Shown here in pieces: positions 62,960-64,000 of a stretch of DNA of 64,000 nt (position 1 is its first letter; each line of letters opens with the position of its first letter). The DNA lies in assembly GCF_052156535.1 (NCBI RefSeq), contig NZ_JBQKUP010000044.1:248001-312000 (forward strand), written 5' to 3'. Position numbers and translations under genes: made by a program. The stretch is from Nitrospira_E sp052156535 (GTDB lineage: Bacteria > Nitrospirota > Nitrospiria > Nitrospirales > UBA8639). The notes under the pieces are model-generated. The model searched no databases. It was not told the origin of the DNA and was given only the letters and a program-made list of their open reading frames with translations.

Positions 62960-64000
62960 ATGGTTGAAGTACCTCTCAAGTTATACGTGCAAGCTCTTTT
63001 GAAAGGAGCAAAGGAGGCTGCTCGCCCCATGGCGTGCCTGTCCTCCAGTGTGAAAAATCAGGTCTTAAAGGCGATGGCCGAGAGTTTAATCGATCATACT
63101 CAGGAAATTTTGGAGGCCAATGCAAAAGATCTGGCTGGCATTTCTAAGGAAACCGATCAACAAGCCCATCGTGAGGCGTCAGAGCGGATTCGAATTTCAG
63201 AAGACACGATTCGCCTCATGCACCAAGGGTTGTTAGATTTAGAAGCTCTTCCTGATCCAATCGGAGAGGCGAGTCATGCCTGGCTCACTCCAGATGGAAT
63301 GCAGGTTCATACTGTCCATTCTCCGCTGGGTATTGTCGCTGTGGTGTCGGATATGGGACCTTTGATGACGGCTGAATCGTTTGGAATGTGCCTGAAGACC
63401 AACAATGTCTGTGTCTTTCGTGGGGGAACCGAGTGGTTTCATACAAATAGTGCGATTGTTCACTATCTCCAAGCGGCGGCGGTGTTCAATGGTGTTCCTA
63501 ATGGGGGGCTGACATTTCTCGACCGGAGTTCCCCAGAGGCGGCCCTGGAAATGGTGCGATATCCTCAGTATGTCCAAGCCGTCATTGCACGAGGGAGCGC
63601 TGGTTTGCGAAATGGGATCTTGGAGCATTCGAGAGTTCCTGTCATTGGATTTGAGGGAGGCCTGTGTCATGTTTATGTCGATCAGGATGTCGATATCCCA
63701 TTAGCTCAAACCATTGCGGTGAATGCCAAGCTTCAATCGCCATCTGCAGCAAATGCCATGGACACTCTCTTGGTTCATCAGGGGGTTTGTCGGCATTTAT
63801 TGCCAGGGTTAACACGAAGACTTCTTCAGGAGTATCGTGTGACTTTGCGTGGCTGTCCTAAAACGGTTTCCATGATGGGTATTTTAGAAATGACCGGGCA
63901 TTTAGGGATTAAAGCGGCGGAGGAAGCGGATTGGGGGAGAAAATATCAATCCTTAACTCTGAATATTAAAGTGGTGAAAGATAGTCAAGAAGCTATCGAT
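62960..64000 (+). CDS. ProA-family (gamma-glutamyl phosphate reductase-like) protein lacking the catalytic cysteine; 3' end beyond the window
   Basis: Open for 347 codons from ATG 62960 (GGAG eight bases upstream) to the right edge, collinear with glutamate-5-semialdehyde dehydrogenase ProA, which makes the proline precursor semialdehyde with NADPH. Family anchors: LEANAKDLAG, CLKTNNVCVFRGG, PVIGFEGGLCHVYVD, AVNAKLQSPS and GIKAAEEADWG near residue 320. However, the nucleophile position reads PSAANAM where ProA has PS-(V/T)-C-N, so Cys is Ala at residue 264. The RPNVT segment of the active site is also altered (VVSDMGPLMT). It is therefore probably not an active reductase; a paralogue with another or no activity is likely. 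Confidence 0.85.
   Translation, partial: MVEVPLKLYVQALLKGAKEAARPMACLSSSVKNQVLKAMAESLIDHTQEILEANAKDLAGISKETDQQAHREASERIRISEDTIRLMHQGLLDLEALPDPIGEASHAWLTPDGMQVHTVHSPLGIVAVVSDMGPLMTAESFGMCLKTNNVCVFRGGTEWFHTNSAIVHYLQAAAVFNGVPNGGLTFLDRSSPEAALEMVRYPQYVQAVIARGSAGLRNGILEHSRVPVIGFEGGLCHVYVDQDVDIPLAQTIAVNAKLQSPSAANAMDTLLVHQGVCRHLLPGLTRRLLQEYRVTLRGCPKTVSMMGILEMTGHLGIKAAEEADWGRKYQSLTLNIKVVKDSQEAID

Overview
ORGANISM. The window is a piece of a Gram-negative bacterial chromosome. It carries tripartite RND pumps with outer-membrane lipoprotein channels, lipobox proteins and a periplasmic molybdate binder. The gene mix (fused TreS-maltokinase with GlgE, an MTH1187-type thiamine-binding protein, a stand-alone Met8p/CysG-N-type siroheme enzyme, many dispersed intergenic repeats) fits the Nitrospirota (Nitrospira or a relative). 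This is inference: there is no rRNA or other decisive marker in the window.

LAYOUT. 0.3-13.8 kb (minus strand): two tandem paralogous RND efflux operons (permease, adaptor, outer-membrane lipoprotein). In the second, the permease is split into two overlapping ORFs, and the second ORF has its own Shine-Dalgarno. 14.6-15.4 kb: orphan modA. 15.5-19.7 kb (minus): transketolase, a broken gnd remnant and zwf, an oxidative/non-oxidative pentose-phosphate unit that has lost its gnd here. 20.9-29.1 kb (minus): MscS channel, TreS-maltokinase fusion, GlgE and a KtrB/TrkH potassium transporter, an osmoadaptation and alpha-glucan set. 29.4-32.1 kb: three small exported proteins (DUF4398, DUF1499, DUF3015) among MITE-like repeats. 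33.5-46.3 kb: a TauE/SafE carrier, then an accessory defence island on the minus strand, in transcription order hsdM, hsdS, an Abi_C protein, a DUF3644 protein, a DUF262-HNH-AlbA fusion, a duplicated hsdR 5' fragment, RhuM-Fic, hsdR and an HNH protein. Two inverted ~210-bp repeats bracket this stretch (33.0 and 47.0 kb). 47.6-50.5 kb: NtrC-type two-component system. 50.9-52.8 kb: amidoligase plus glutamine-amidotransferase pair. 53.5-56.4 kb: YtxH protein, orphan ABC ATPase, a 283-bp MITE and a polytopic membrane protein. 56.4-58.5 kb: metF, siroheme synthase, thiamine-binding protein. 58.6-62.5 kb (minus): rpsB-tsf-pyrH-frr followed by alr. 62.96 kb to the right edge: a ProA-family gene whose catalytic cysteine position is alanine.

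HOW IT FITS. Housekeeping blocks (rpsB-tsf-pyrH-frr-alr; metF/siroheme; tkt/zwf) alternate with accessory DNA. The most unusual points are the type I restriction operon loaded with four extra genes between hsdS and hsdR, the hsdR 5'-end duplication flanking RhuM-Fic, the split RND permease, the decayed gnd, and the ProA paralogue without its nucleophile. All functional calls come from reading motifs; no searches were run.
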